Of a stretch of DNA of 64,000 bases, positions 7,858 to 16,301 are shown piece after piece; the stretch's first letter is position 1, and every line of letters starts with the position of its first letter. The notes beneath the pieces were generated by a model, which saw only the letters and a list, made by a program, of their open reading frames with translations, was not told the DNA's origin and ran no database searches. Made by a program: the position numbers and the translations under genes. The stretch comes from Gemmataceae bacterium (GTDB lineage Bacteria; Planctomycetota; Planctomycetia; Gemmatales; Gemmataceae): NCBI GenBank assembly GCA_901538445.1, contig LR594586.1, forward strand, positions 62,001-126,000, in the 5' to 3' direction.

Positions 7858-8667
7858 TCAGGTGCGGAGCGCCGGCGGGCGGCCGACCGCCCCGGCGAGG
7901 GTGCCGGCACCGTTGGCGGCCCCGAGCCGCGCCCGGCCCTTCGCGGTGATGGCGTGCCCGCGGCCGCCCGCCCGCTTCGCCAGGAGCCCGGCCGCGACCG
8001 CGGCGGCGAACGCCTCGGGCGGGACGTGTGAGCCCTGGATGCGGCCCCGCTCGGCCGCGGCGACGGCCCGGACGGCCCGCATGACGTACTCGTCGGTGTG
8101 CGCGGTCGGCGGCATGGTCGGCCCTCGGTTGGTGGTCAGGGGCGGGCGGCGGCCCGCGGCGGTGAAGAACCCGGCCCGGTACCCCGGCTGGCGGACCAGG
8201 GACAGTTCGAACATGCTGAACGCGGTCACCTCGGCGTACCGCGTCTGGCCGGCGGCCCGGACCCGGTACCCGGTCGCCGTCCCGCCCATCGACACGCCCC
8301 GGAAGTCGGGGTGGGCCTTCAGCCACGCCAGGGCGGCGGCCCCGCGGCGGGTCCCGGCGTTGAGCCGCCACTTGACCCCCCACCGGTTGGCCCACAGGGA
8401 CAGCGAGCCGTCCCGCGTCCCGGCGAGGGGGCGGCCGTCCCAGTCGTGGTCGACCAGCAGTTGCACGTCCCGCGTCCCGGCCGCGGCCTCGGCGAGGGCC
8501 TCGCGGAACGCCCCCGGGGTCCACGTCCACCACCGGGGCAGCTTCGCCCGGTCGGCGGCCGCGAGCCGGATCCCGGGGCCGACGACCGCCCCGAACGTGT
8601 ACACCCACCCGCCCGGGTTTCGGGCGGCCGGCGCGGCCGGCGGGCGTGGGGGCGGGGTCGGGGGCAC
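7858..8667 (-). CDS. Prohead-protease-like protein (HK97 S78 type), 269 aa
   Basis: Residues about 65-170 follow the pattern of HK97-type capsid maturation proteases: LLVDHDWDGRPLA (candidate His 74), a DGSLSLW strand, GVSMG (candidate Ser 126) and FSMFELSLVRQPGY, equivalent to the usual 'E(V/L)SLVxxPAY'. The C-terminal ~90 residues are Ala-rich and may be a separate scaffold or regulatory part. Start is a GTG at 8667. In phages this enzyme trims the major capsid protein and its scaffold. Here the neighbouring structural candidate is 6698-7588 and no portal gene is seen. Confidence 0.6.
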   Translation of the reverse strand: MPPTPPPRPPAAPAARNPGGWVYTFGAVVGPGIRLAAADRAKLPRWWTWTPGAFREALAEAAAGTRDVQLLVDHDWDGRPLAGTRDGSLSLWANRWGVKWRLNAGTRRGAAALAWLKAHPDFRGVSMGGTATGYRVRAAGQTRYAEVTAFSMFELSLVRQPGYRAGFFTAAGRRPPLTTNRGPTMPPTAHTDEYVMRAVRAVAAAERGRIQGSHVPPEAFAAAVAAGLLAKRAGGRGHAITAKGRARLGAANGAGTLAGAVGRPPALRT

Positions 8668-8681
8668 GGGGCGGCTCCGGG

Positions 8682-9476
8682 TCAGGGGACGAACTGCTCG
8701 GCCTCGATCTCCTCCCTGCGCTTCCGGAGCGCGGCCGCGGCGCGGTGGACCCCGGCGAGCCGCTCCTCCAGCTCCGCGACCCCGGCCCGGCGGGCCTCGA
8801 GTTCGCGCTCGCGGGCCTCGAAGTGCGGCCCCATCTCGGAGCGGTTCCGCGCGTCGCGGACGTTGCGGCGGTGCGCCTCGGTCGCCTTGTCGAGCTGGTA
8901 CTTCGCGGCCTGGATGTCCTCGACGAGGCTACAGGCGAGCCGCTCCAGTCGGCCGATTTCCCCCCCGACCGCTTCCGCCTCGGCGGTCAGCCAGGCGTAG
9001 GGGCACGCCCGGAACGCCCGCTGGCGCTCGCTGCCGATCATCTGGACCTGGTGGCGGATGGCCTGCTTGCGGTCGTGCAGCGAGCGGCACTTCGCGGCGT
9101 GTTCCTGGGCGACGCGCTCGAACGCCTTCAGCTCGGCGAGGTGCTCGGCCTCCAGCCGGGCGAGTTCGGCCTCGAGCTGCGGCCGCCGCTCGGCGTGGGC
9201 GGCGTGCGCCTCGAACCGCTGCTTCACCTGCTCGGCGTCGGCCCGGAACTCCTCGGCCGTCTTGCCCGCCTTCCGAGCGGCCGCCCACGCGGCCTCCGCG
9301 GTGCCGGTGCCGGCCGCGGCGGCGCGGACCGCGTCCCAGTACGCGCGGGCGTCGTGCTCCTGGTCGGCCGCGGCGTCCGCGGTCACGCGGTCGGCCCACG
9401 CCGCCGGGTCCTCGGGCGGGGCGGGCGGGCCGATGAGTCGGTCGCGGACGCGGCCGATGAGGGTCGATGCGGGCAT
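8682..9476 (-). CDS. Coiled-coil protein A (paralogue of the next gene), 264 aa
   Basis: Starts at the ATG at 9476 (MPASTLIGRVRDRL). Long charged helices dominate from about residue 70 to 260. The segment EFRADAEQVKQRFE and a later ACPY motif match EFQRDAETVARRFE and ECPY in the neighbour 9590-10279, so the two are diverged duplicates. Possible roles are scaffold, tail-tape or structural organiser (inference only). Confidence 0.6.
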   Translation of the reverse strand: MPASTLIGRVRDRLIGPPAPPEDPAAWADRVTADAAADQEHDARAYWDAVRAAAAGTGTAEAAWAAARKAGKTAEEFRADAEQVKQRFEAHAAHAERRPQLEAELARLEAEHLAELKAFERVAQEHAAKCRSLHDRKQAIRHQVQMIGSERQRAFRACPYAWLTAEAEAVGGEIGRLERLACSLVEDIQAAKYQLDKATEAHRRNVRDARNRSEMGPHFEARERELEARRAGVAELEERLAGVHRAAAALRKRREEIEAEQFVP

Positions 9477-9589
9477 GGTCGGTGTTCCTTCGGGGTTCGG
9501 TCGTGGTTCGGTCGGGGGCGGCTTGCCACGCCCCGCCGGCGGTCCGGCTCGCCACCACGGCCGGGCCGCGCGGACGGGGCGGGCGGGGG

Positions 9590-10279
9590 TCACGGCTGCG
9601 CGGTCTGGGCCTCGACGACCTCGATCTCGGCGTCGAGCGCCCGCACCTCGGCGGTGAGGCGGGCCTCCTCGGCCTCGATGTCCGGGAGCCGGTGGCGGGC
9701 GAGGTCGCGGTGCGCCTCGGTCGTCTGGGCGTTGCTGCCCTTCGTGCGGCCGTCGAGCCAGGAGCGGTGGTCGCGGGCCTCGGCCCCCAACCGCTTCAGC
9801 CGCTCGGTCAGCCCATTGCGCTCGTCGCGGAGCACGCCCAGGTGCTCGACCAGGTCCGGGTACGGGCACTCGCGCATCAGCTCGGACCGGCCGGCGTCGG
9901 CCGTCGCGACCTCGTTCCCGAGCGCGTTCCGCTCGGCCACCAGTGGCCGGACCGCCGCGGCGTGCCGGGCCTGGAACTCGTCGAAGGCGGCCCCGAGGGT
10001 CAGCAGTTCCTTCTCGACCGCGGCCAGCCGCAGCCGCTTCTCCTCGGCCGCCGCGAGGTTCGCCGCCAGTTCGAACCGGCGGGCCACGGTCTCGGCGTCG
10101 CGCTGGAACTCGTGGATGTCTCGGCCGGCCGCCTCGACCAGCTTGATGACCTCGTCCGGGTCCACCTCCTCGCCGCGGCCGACCTTGCGGGCCAGTTGCC
10201 AGTAGGCGTTGTGCCGCCGGTCGAGCAGCTTGCTCGCGGCCTCGACGGTGCGGCCGATGGTCTCGGAGACGGTGGGCAC
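9590..10279 (-). CDS. Coiled-coil protein B, 229 aa
   Basis: GTG start at 10279 (PTVSETIGRTVEAASKLL). Helical throughout, with heptad-like Leu/Ala spacing. It shares the DAExVxxRFE and E/A-CPYP segments with protein A, 113 bases downstream. The 20-bp perfect palindrome at 10381-10400 lies 102 bases upstream of its start and could be its operator. Confidence 0.6.
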   Translation of the reverse strand: MPTVSETIGRTVEAASKLLDRRHNAYWQLARKVGRGEEVDPDEVIKLVEAAGRDIHEFQRDAETVARRFELAANLAAAEEKRLRLAAVEKELLTLGAAFDEFQARHAAAVRPLVAERNALGNEVATADAGRSELMRECPYPDLVEHLGVLRDERNGLTERLKRLGAEARDHRSWLDGRTKGSNAQTTEAHRDLARHRLPDIEAEEARLTAEVRALDAEIEVVEAQTAQP

Positions 10280-10380
10280 GGGAGGGCCTCGTGGTTCGGG
10301 TGGGGCTACCGGTAGTGGTCACCGGCAGCGTACACCCGGCACGAGGTGCGGGAGGTGGGAATCGGGGCGGTTGCGAAGTG

Positions 10381-10400
10381 CTGTCTTGCCGGCAAGACAG
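10381..10400. promoter_or_regulatory. Perfect 20-bp palindrome
   Basis: CTGTCTTGCC followed by its exact reverse complement GGCAAGACAG. It lies in the gap between a zinc-ribbon gene and coiled-coil gene B, both on the minus strand. With no loop it is a better protein-binding site (operator) than a terminator. The regulator is unknown. Confidence 0.55.
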
Positions 10401-10406
10401 TTCCCG

Positions 10407-10598
10407 TCAGGATCCCCCGCCGGCGGCCGCGTGGGGGCGGGTCACAACGACCTCGCGGGTCGAGAACCGGTGCCCGCAGGTCGAGCACCGGCGGTATCTC
10501 ACCTTGATCCCTGGCGCGGGCTTCTTCGACGAGCTGACGGTGAGCCGGACGCCGCGGCAGTTCGGGCAGTACAGGCCCTTCGGGTTCGGGTCGGGCAC
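10407..10598 (-). CDS. Zinc-ribbon peptide, 63 aa
   Basis: CPNC and CSTC knuckles frame a basic strand (GIKVRYRRCSTCGHRFSTREVV), which resembles the zinc ribbon of NrdR- or Ogr-like regulators. GTG start at 10598, supported only by the downstream motif layout. Probably a DNA-binding regulator of the element. Confidence 0.55.
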   Translation of the reverse strand: MPDPNPKGLYCPNCRGVRLTVSSSKKPAPGIKVRYRRCSTCGHRFSTREVVVTRPHAAAGGGS

Positions 10599-10637
10599 GG
10601 GCGCTCCTCGGCTTGGGGGGCGAACTCGGGGCGGGCG

Positions 10638-11399
10638 TCAGGGCCGCGGTCGGCGGGTCGCGTGGGCGGCGACGAGGGGCAGTGGCCCGATGTCGCCGGG
10701 CTTGGCCGGCGCGGACGCGAACAGCTCGCCGAGGCGGGCGTCCTGCTCGGTGCGGTACAGCGCCGACGCCTCGGGGTCGTGCGGGGGTAACTCGCCGACG
10801 TCGGGCGGGTCGCTCGGGCGGGCCAACTCCTCCCAGCCCGGCTCGGTGACTGCGTACCGCACGTTCCCGTTGACCGTCGACCCGCCCTCGACCCACCCGG
10901 CCGACGCGGCCGGCAGGTAGTCGAGTTCGATCAGGGAGAGCTGCCGGCGGTCCTCGTCGGTCGCGGCGTCGCCCCACCCCCGGCCGCCGTTGAACACCAC
11001 CTCGTCGATCCAGACGTGCTGCATCATCACCGACCCGCGGACCGACTTGGCGGCGAGGGCAGCAAGGAACATCAGGCCGACGGCCCGGCCCGGAAGTCCG
11101 GCGAGCGACCGGGCCGCGGCCTCGCCGCGGGGCGTGAGCCGGACGTAGGGGAACTTCACCCGGCCGTACCGCGTCACCGCGACCAGGCCCGCGGCCTCGG
11201 CCTCGGCCAGCAGCCGCTCGCCCGTCTTCCGGTCGACCTGGTCGCCGCCGACCCGGAGCGGGACGCCGTGCGTCCCGAGCAACTTCGCGGCGGCGGCCCG
11301 GTTCGCCGAGGCGTGCCCGCCGAACCACTTCCGCACCGGCAGCCGGATTGCGTCCGCGTGGGCCAGCGCTCGCACCAGGATCATTTCGGTGTTCGTCAC
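10638..11399 (-). CDS. Hypothetical protein with winged-helix-like N-terminus, 253 aa
   Basis: GTG start at 11399 (TNTEMILVRALAHADAIRLP). Residues about 5-105 are helical, with a wing-like VTRYGRVKFPYVRLTPRGEAAARSL that resembles the end of a winged helix. The rest is unassigned. It lies between the iteron region and the zinc-ribbon peptide on the same strand. Confidence 0.5.
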   Translation of the reverse strand: MTNTEMILVRALAHADAIRLPVRKWFGGHASANRAAAAKLLGTHGVPLRVGGDQVDRKTGERLLAEAEAAGLVAVTRYGRVKFPYVRLTPRGEAAARSLAGLPGRAVGLMFLAALAAKSVRGSVMMQHVWIDEVVFNGGRGWGDAATDEDRRQLSLIELDYLPAASAGWVEGGSTVNGNVRYAVTEPGWEELARPSDPPDVGELPPHDPEASALYRTEQDARLGELFASAPAKPGDIGPLPLVAAHATRRPRP

Positions 11400-11705
11400 G
11401 GCCGCAACTCCTGTGTCACATTTTGTTCGTCTTCACGCCCGCGACGGTTCCCGGTGCGGTGGGACAAGAAAACCCGCCCGGAAGGACCCGCGAACCGGGG
11501 GTGGGGTCCGGCCGCCGGGTTCACGCCCGCCGAGAATCGCACCAGATCGCGTCAGCGGGCCGCGGGTTGCGGCCGGCCCCCGAGGTCGGGTCGGGCACCG
11601 ATCGCCCCGCAGCGGGCACGCTGTCGCGATCCCGGCCGCCCCTCGACCGGCGGACACCGGTTCCGGCCGCCGCTCAACGGCGGGCCGGACACCGCGTGTC
11701 CGATT

Positions 11706-11746
11706 GTGTTCAGGGTGTGAGGCTTTATGAGCCTCACCCTGAACAC
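11706..11746. repeat. Long hairpin next to the iterons
   Basis: The left arm starts GTGTTCAGGGTG at 11706 and the right arm ends CACCCTGAACAC at 11746. Arms are ~18 bp with one bulged T, and the loop is TTATG. No T-run follows on either strand, so it may be part of an origin or a protein site and not a simple terminator. Confidence 0.6.
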
Positions 11747-11757
11747 TTCTGAATGTG

Positions 11758-11868
11758 GGGAGCCGTTCCCTAGTACGGGCCGCCTATCCGGGAACGGCTC
11801 CCGAGTTACTAGGGAACGGCTCCCGAGTTACTAGGGAACGGCTCCCGGGTCACTAGGGAACGGCTCCC
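11758..11868. repeat. Iteron array of element 1 (putative replication origin)
   Basis: The core GGGAACGGCTCCC begins at 11790, 11812, 11834 and 11856, a strict 22-bp period with the conserved spacer CGAGTTACTA. One copy in opposite orientation lies at 11758-11770. Four to five direct repeats on a 22-bp (two-turn) period beside a replication-type gene pair is the usual layout of plasmid iterons. It lies 9 bases from the stop of the HTH gene 11877-12242. Confidence 0.7.
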
Positions 11869-11876
11869 TATTACGC

Positions 11877-12242
11877 TCACCCCTTCAGGTCGTGCCGGAG
11901 CGTGTACGCCGGGACTCGCTTCGGCTTCCCGTCGGCCACCATGTAGTCCCGCTGGACGAGTGTGCCGAGGGCCTTCCGAGCGGTCTTCAGGTCAACCCCC
12001 ATCTTCATGGCGAGCCGAGTTACCGACAGCCCGAACAGCTTGCCGGTGTGCCCGTCCGCGAGCCCCCAGATGATGACCAGGGCGAGCCCCGCGCTCGTCG
12101 AACCGGTTTCCCTCGTCAGCTTGGGGACGTCGACGTCGATGAACCGCCGGAGCGTGCCGAACCGGTCGATCTCGTAGTCGCCGCCCGCACCCGCGGCCTT
12201 CCGCTTGAACCTTGCGTGCTTCCCATTGTGGGGCGAAGGCAT
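11877..12242 (-). CDS. Winged-helix/HTH protein, putative replication initiator partner, 121 aa
   Basis: The basic N-terminus (HNGKHARFKRKAAG) leads to helices and an HTH at about 70-105 (LSVTRLAMKMGVDLKTARKALGTLVQRDYMV), the layout of small replication or transcription regulators. ATG start at 12242. It sits between the RepA-like ATPase gene (3 bases away, same strand) and the iterons. This favours a role in binding the iterons or controlling rep (inference). Confidence 0.65.
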   Translation of the reverse strand: MPSPHNGKHARFKRKAAGAGGDYEIDRFGTLRRFIDVDVPKLTRETGSTSAGLALVIIWGLADGHTGKLFGLSVTRLAMKMGVDLKTARKALGTLVQRDYMVADGKPKRVPAYTLRHDLKG

Positions 12243-12245
12243 GGG

Positions 12246-13511
12246 CTACTTCCTCGTGGGAAGTAGGTGCGGACCGGTCGCTCTCGCCCGCTTCGCCGGC
12301 TCCGACTTGGGAGGATCGGCGAGGCCGGAGCGGGTGGTGATCTTCCAGTTCGCCTCGTCGAACCGGACCCGCATCGGCGAGCAGTCCCCCCGGGACGAGC
12401 CGGCGACAACGGCGAGGCTGTGCAGCTTGTCGCCGGCGTACTCGCTGGCGCGAGCAACGAGAAGCCACGATCGAAACCATGCCCCCACGCCGGCACCGCT
12501 CAAGTCTCGAAGCGTGGGCACTTCGCCGATGCTCTTGTTCATGTGGTGAACAACAACGGGGACTGCATCGGCGTCGGTCACGTTCTTACACAGCGCCTCG
12601 ATCGCGCGGCCGACCGCGACAATGTCGGTGGTCCGCCTAGTGGGCAACAGGCGGTAAAGCGGGTCGATGATCACGACGCGCGTCTTCGACATCACCAGGT
12701 AGGACGTGAACATCTCCCCGCCCTTGCCGCCCCTCAGCACGTCCCTCTGGGCGGTGACCAGCGGTTCCTCGCCCGGACACTTCGCGAAGCCGCGGGCCGC
12801 GAGCGCCCGGCGGTAGCCGCTCTTCCAGTCGCCCCGCGGGGTCTCGACCGTCACCACGGCAACCGCGACTCGCTCGGGCACCTCCAGCCCGAGGAACGGC
12901 GTTCCGGTGGTAAGGGCGGCCGCCAGGTCGATGCTCAGTGAGGTCTTCATCGACTTCTCGGGGCCGCCGATCACCATCGGCCGCCCCGATCTCAACAGTC
13001 CGCGAACAAGGTCTTGCCGATCAGAATCACTGTCGGTGTCCCACGGCTCCTCGCAATCGATCTTGTACTTTCTCAGAGCCACGCGCCGGAACTCGTCGGA
13101 GAGGTGCAGCCGATCCCACATCCCCTCCAGTTTCGCTCGCCGCTCTTGGCGGTCTTTAAACGCCGCGGCCGCGGCCTCATCTGCCGCGGCTCGTTCCTCC
13201 GGCGAAAGGTCCCGGGTCGAAACGTACGGCGGGTCGGGGATCGAACTTCGCGCGATCTCTCTCGCAATCTCCCGGGAGTTTCGGACGTCTTCGACGGTCC
13301 CGACCTCGTAGTCCGCCAGAGCGGCCGCAACGGCCGCCGCGTGAGGAGTCCCCGGCTGATACGGCCAACCGGGAAGAGAAGCCAGAGCCGGGCGGATGGG
13401 CGGCGAGCCGCCCCTCAGCTTGGTCTGCTCTTGAAGAGCGGTCGCCAAGAGCTCCGGCACGTCGGCCGGGTCGGGCAACGGCGGGTTGCCGCCGGGCGGG
13501 TCGTGTGGCAT
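12246..13511 (-). CDS. RepA-like RecA-fold ATPase/helicase, 421 aa
   Basis: The C-terminal domain (about 165-400) is a RecA-like motor. Walker A is GGPEKSMKT with K189 (GxxxxxxKT form), Walker B is VVIIDPLYRLLP with D283, and VVVHHMNKS near 320 matches the 'H-x-K' sensor segment of RepA/DnaB-like hexameric helicases. The N-terminal ~160 residues are charged and unassigned. ATG start at 13511. Family knowledge: such proteins unwind plasmid or phage origins. With the adjacent HTH gene and iterons it forms a replication module. Confidence 0.75.
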   Translation of the reverse strand: MPHDPPGGNPPLPDPADVPELLATALQEQTKLRGGSPPIRPALASLPGWPYQPGTPHAAAVAAALADYEVGTVEDVRNSREIAREIARSSIPDPPYVSTRDLSPEERAAADEAAAAAFKDRQERRAKLEGMWDRLHLSDEFRRVALRKYKIDCEEPWDTDSDSDRQDLVRGLLRSGRPMVIGGPEKSMKTSLSIDLAAALTTGTPFLGLEVPERVAVAVVTVETPRGDWKSGYRRALAARGFAKCPGEEPLVTAQRDVLRGGKGGEMFTSYLVMSKTRVVIIDPLYRLLPTRRTTDIVAVGRAIEALCKNVTDADAVPVVVHHMNKSIGEVPTLRDLSGAGVGAWFRSWLLVARASEYAGDKLHSLAVVAGSSRGDCSPMRVRFDEANWKITTRSGLADPPKSEPAKRARATGPHLLPTRK

Positions 13512-13591
13512 GATGACGTCACCTCTTGGTTCGGTGCCGACGGCACCTCGCACGCCCCGGGTCTGGTCGCCCGGGGCGTGTCGCTTCCCGG

Positions 13592-13786
13592 TCACTGAGT
13601 CTTCCGCCGGGCCCGCTTCGGCCGGGCCTCGCCCTCGGCCGCGTCGCCGGCGATCAGCTTTTCCGCCCACGCCCGCACCCGCGGGTCGTCGGCCTCGTCC
13701 GCGAGCGCGGCGAGCAGTCCGTCCAGTGGGCTGGCCGGCGCCTTCGCCCGCGGATTCCGCTTCTTCGGTCGTGCGGTCCTGGGCAT
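13592..13786 (-). CDS. Small basic hypothetical protein, 64 aa
   Basis: ATG start at 13786 with GGAGCGGTGAG just upstream. Both ends are Arg/Lys-rich (PRTARPKKRNPRAK and EARPKRARRKTQ) around an Ala/Leu/Asp helix. It may bind nucleic acid; no family recognised. Confidence 0.45.
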   Translation of the reverse strand: MPRTARPKKRNPRAKAPASPLDGLLAALADEADDPRVRAWAEKLIAGDAAEGEARPKRARRKTQ

Positions 13787-13848
13787 CCTCACCGCTCCCC
13801 GTCGTTGGATGGTTCCGGCCGTCGGAGTCGGCCGCCCTGGTGTTCACG

Positions 13849-14031
13849 TCAGCGGGCACGGGCCGCCGTTGTCCTGCTCCGCCGCCGCAGCGCGGCGCGG
13901 AGCAGGACCAGGAGCGCTTGCCGCTCGTTCTCGATCTCGTCCAGGCGGGCGCGTATCGCCCCCGCGTCGAGCTGGCGAACCAGCTCGACGGCGTCGGTCT
14001 TCGGCGTCTGGGGTCGGGTCGTGGCGTCCAT
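13849..14031 (-). CDS. Small helical hypothetical protein, 60 aa
   Basis: ATG start at 14031. One amphipathic helix (DAVELVRQLDAGAIRARLDEIENERQALLVLLRAAL) with a basic tail. Upstream, at 14060-14100, lies an AT-richer stretch with repeated CGGATG, a possible promoter or operator. Confidence 0.45.
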   Translation of the reverse strand: MDATTRPQTPKTDAVELVRQLDAGAIRARLDEIENERQALLVLLRAALRRRSRTTAARAR

Positions 14032-14110
14032 GCACCGAGGTTAGTCGGGGCCGGACCGCGGTTGCATACCGGATGCGTATCGGATGGGTGTCATTTGTAT
14101 ATCGGCTGGA

Positions 14111-15601
14111 CTATTCGGGCTCCGCCCGTCGGACGCGAACCAGGTAGCCGCCGCCGTTCTTCTTGCCCTTCGGAGTCCGCACCGCGTCGCCGAACCGCTT
14201 GACCAGCTTGCCAACCACGAGCGCGACGTTGTCCACTCCCGAGCGGTCTTGGAGCGTCGCCGTGTCCATCGCCGTTCCGACTTCGAGGAAGGCTTGCAAC
14301 ACGTCGTCTTCGCTCGGGGACACGACCTTCTGGTCACCCCCGCCCAGGGAGTAGCACCGACCCCCGTGGCTCACGATCTCGGCCGCGGCCCGGTCCTTGC
14401 GCGACGCGGGCGGGGCCGCCCCGCCCGCGATCGTGACTTCGAGCGCCTTCGGTCCGACGACGATCACCGGAATCGGGCGGTCGAAGGCGGGAACGGGGTG
14501 AAAGGCCGGAGACATGGGCAGCGCCCCAGGAGGCGGGGCCGGGGATCGCAACCCCATCAGCGGCATTGCTTCGCTCTGGTGGTGGACGATCGGCGAGCTG
14601 CCGGCACCCTTCCGCGGGACCCGCTTGAAGTGCCGCAACTCGACGCCCCGCAGGGGCGAGCCGTCCTGTCGGGCTCTCGACAGCTCGTAGTGTTTGACCT
14701 TGCCCTTCCCAACGACGAACTCGCAGGTGAACCACTGGCCGTCGGCGTCCGCCCAGATGCCCGGGACGAGCCAGGAGCCGTCGGCCGTCTTGCCGCCGCG
14801 GGCCTCGACCAGCTTCAGGAGGTCGTTCCGGGAGTACGTGAGCACCGACCACCGGTCGCCGCGGCCCCGCTTCGGCCACGCGAGGGGGAGCACCTCGACC
14901 GCCTTCCGGTAGACGGGGAGGCGGAGCATCCCGCGGGCCAGGCCGAACGTCTTCTTCTTCGCGACGACTACCGCTTCGGTTAGGAACAGCCGGCCGTCGG
15001 CGTGCTGGAAGACGCCCTCCGCGAGCCACTCGCCCGGGTTGCCCGGGAACTGGTAGTGGCACGGGTCGTTCTTCGCGGCGACGCACGCCCCGACGTCGGC
15101 CCGCGAGACGAGCAGCCCCCGCCACTCCCGCTGCCGGCCGTCGCTCACGGCGATGCCGAAGGTGCCGGTGCCGCTCGTGACCTTGCGGCCCAGGGCGGGG
15201 TGAGAGTCCCACCCGCACCACGCCCGGATGCTGTCCTCACCGACCCCGAAGTCCCCCGCCAACTTGCTCACCGGCTCGCCGTCCGCCGGGGCCTCGGTCG
15301 TGGCGTCGAGCGGCCGCGTGCGCGCGGTGTTCAGCGTCTGCGTTGCCCGGACCACGCCGGCGCGGGACACGAGGACGCAGTTGACGGTGAACCAGCTCCC
15401 GTTCCGCCGGCGACGCCGGCTCCCCAGCCCCCAACGCAGGTCCCCCGCGTCGATCAGCTTCCAGAGCGTGTCGGGCGCGATGTGGTGGTGTCGGGCGGCC
15501 ACGGCCATCGGGATGCCGTCCCAGGGCTGTTCGGTGGGTACGACTCGGCCCCGGTACGTTTGCGGTGGCACGGTCTGGGTCGCGGGCGCGGTGTCGGACA
15601 T
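14111..15601 (-). CDS. Hypothetical protein, 496 aa, with HTH-like N-terminus
   Basis: ATG start at 15601. The N-terminal part (PMAVAARHHHIAPDTLWKLIDAGDLRWG) reads like a MerR/excisionase-type helix-turn-helix with a tryptophan wing. Related segments seem to recur (VSKLAGDFGVGEDSIRAWC; YSRNDLLKLVEARGG), so the protein may hold several winged-helix units. The C-terminal ~90 residues contain another helical region (LVVGKLVKRFGDAVRTPKGKKNGGGY). No family recognised; probably DNA-binding. Confidence 0.55.
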   Translation of the reverse strand: MSDTAPATQTVPPQTYRGRVVPTEQPWDGIPMAVAARHHHIAPDTLWKLIDAGDLRWGLGSRRRRRNGSWFTVNCVLVSRAGVVRATQTLNTARTRPLDATTEAPADGEPVSKLAGDFGVGEDSIRAWCGWDSHPALGRKVTSGTGTFGIAVSDGRQREWRGLLVSRADVGACVAAKNDPCHYQFPGNPGEWLAEGVFQHADGRLFLTEAVVVAKKKTFGLARGMLRLPVYRKAVEVLPLAWPKRGRGDRWSVLTYSRNDLLKLVEARGGKTADGSWLVPGIWADADGQWFTCEFVVGKGKVKHYELSRARQDGSPLRGVELRHFKRVPRKGAGSSPIVHHQSEAMPLMGLRSPAPPPGALPMSPAFHPVPAFDRPIPVIVVGPKALEVTIAGGAAPPASRKDRAAAEIVSHGGRCYSLGGGDQKVVSPSEDDVLQAFLEVGTAMDTATLQDRSGVDNVALVVGKLVKRFGDAVRTPKGKKNGGGYLVRVRRAEPE

Positions 15602-15840
15602 GGAACCCTCACGTTGAAGAAGCGGCCCCGGGGCTCGGGCGGGCGAGGTGAGGGCTCGCGCCGTCGCCCCGGGGCCTGCGGCGGGTAGCTACTCCCGCCG
15701 GTCCGGCCACCCTACCACACGGACACGACTTGCGCATCTCTCGGTAGGTCCGGAACCCGGGACCGGCCGACTCGTGGGGTCGGTGGTGAGGCCCCCGCCG
15801 CGGGCTCGAACCGCGGTGCCGGCCGGTCGGGGGCGGGCGG
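15602..15840. other. Gene-free stretch inside element 1
   Basis: About 240 bases without a supported gene. It must hold the start signals of the 496-aa gene. A short hairpin-prone GC block (CGGCCCCGGGGC-like) occurs on each side. Nothing else was recognised. Confidence 0.3.
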
Positions 15841-16206
15841 TCAGTCGTCGAACTCGGCCGGCGGTCGGAGCGGCTTCGTCTGGGCCATCTTGTGCCACGC
15901 CTGGTCGAGGGCGATGGCGAGTTCGTTCCGGACCTCCGGGGTAACGGAGTCCTTGAACGGCTCGGCCCCGCGCATGAGCAGGTCGCCCACCCAGCGGATC
16001 TCGGCGAGCGTCCGCGACCACCACGCGAGCAGCTTCGCCCGCGACCGCTCGGCCTCGTGGCCCATGAACTCCCACCCGGACCGGGACAGCGTCACCATCT
16101 CCTCGCCGGCGGCCTCGTGGGGCACCGGCCGCCGGGGCCGCGATCGCCGCGGGGCCTTCGCACCGGCCCGGGGCGCGGCGGGGGCCGTCTTCGTCTTGGT
16201 CGCCAT
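15841..16206 (-). CDS. Hypothetical protein, 121 aa
   Basis: ATG start at 16206. A Lys/Arg/Ala/Pro-rich leader of ~30 residues is followed by helices (SGWEFMGHEAERSRAKLLAWWSRTLAEIRWVGDLL; EVRNELAIALDQAWHKMAQ). Start of a run of small minus-strand genes (15841-17018) with the same spacing and divergent from the RHH gene. No family recognised. Confidence 0.5.
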   Translation of the reverse strand: MATKTKTAPAAPRAGAKAPRRSRPRRPVPHEAAGEEMVTLSRSGWEFMGHEAERSRAKLLAWWSRTLAEIRWVGDLLMRGAEPFKDSVTPEVRNELAIALDQAWHKMAQTKPLRPPAEFDD

Positions 16207-16301
16207 CGGTCGTTCCTCCTGGGTGAGGGCCAGCACCTGTGGCCCGGAGCGCCCCGCCACCCGTCGAAGGGTGGTGCCGGCCGGCCCGGCGGGGCGAGTG
16301 G

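Noticed and set aside
6575..9436. 953-codon open frame on the plus strand
   Set aside because: Low-complexity Arg/Pro/Gly translation opposite several supported minus-strand genes; a shadow frame.
11758..11868. CRISPR array
   Set aside because: Repeats are 22 bp period with nearly identical spacers of about 9 bases; no variable spacers and no cas genes. Iterons fit better.
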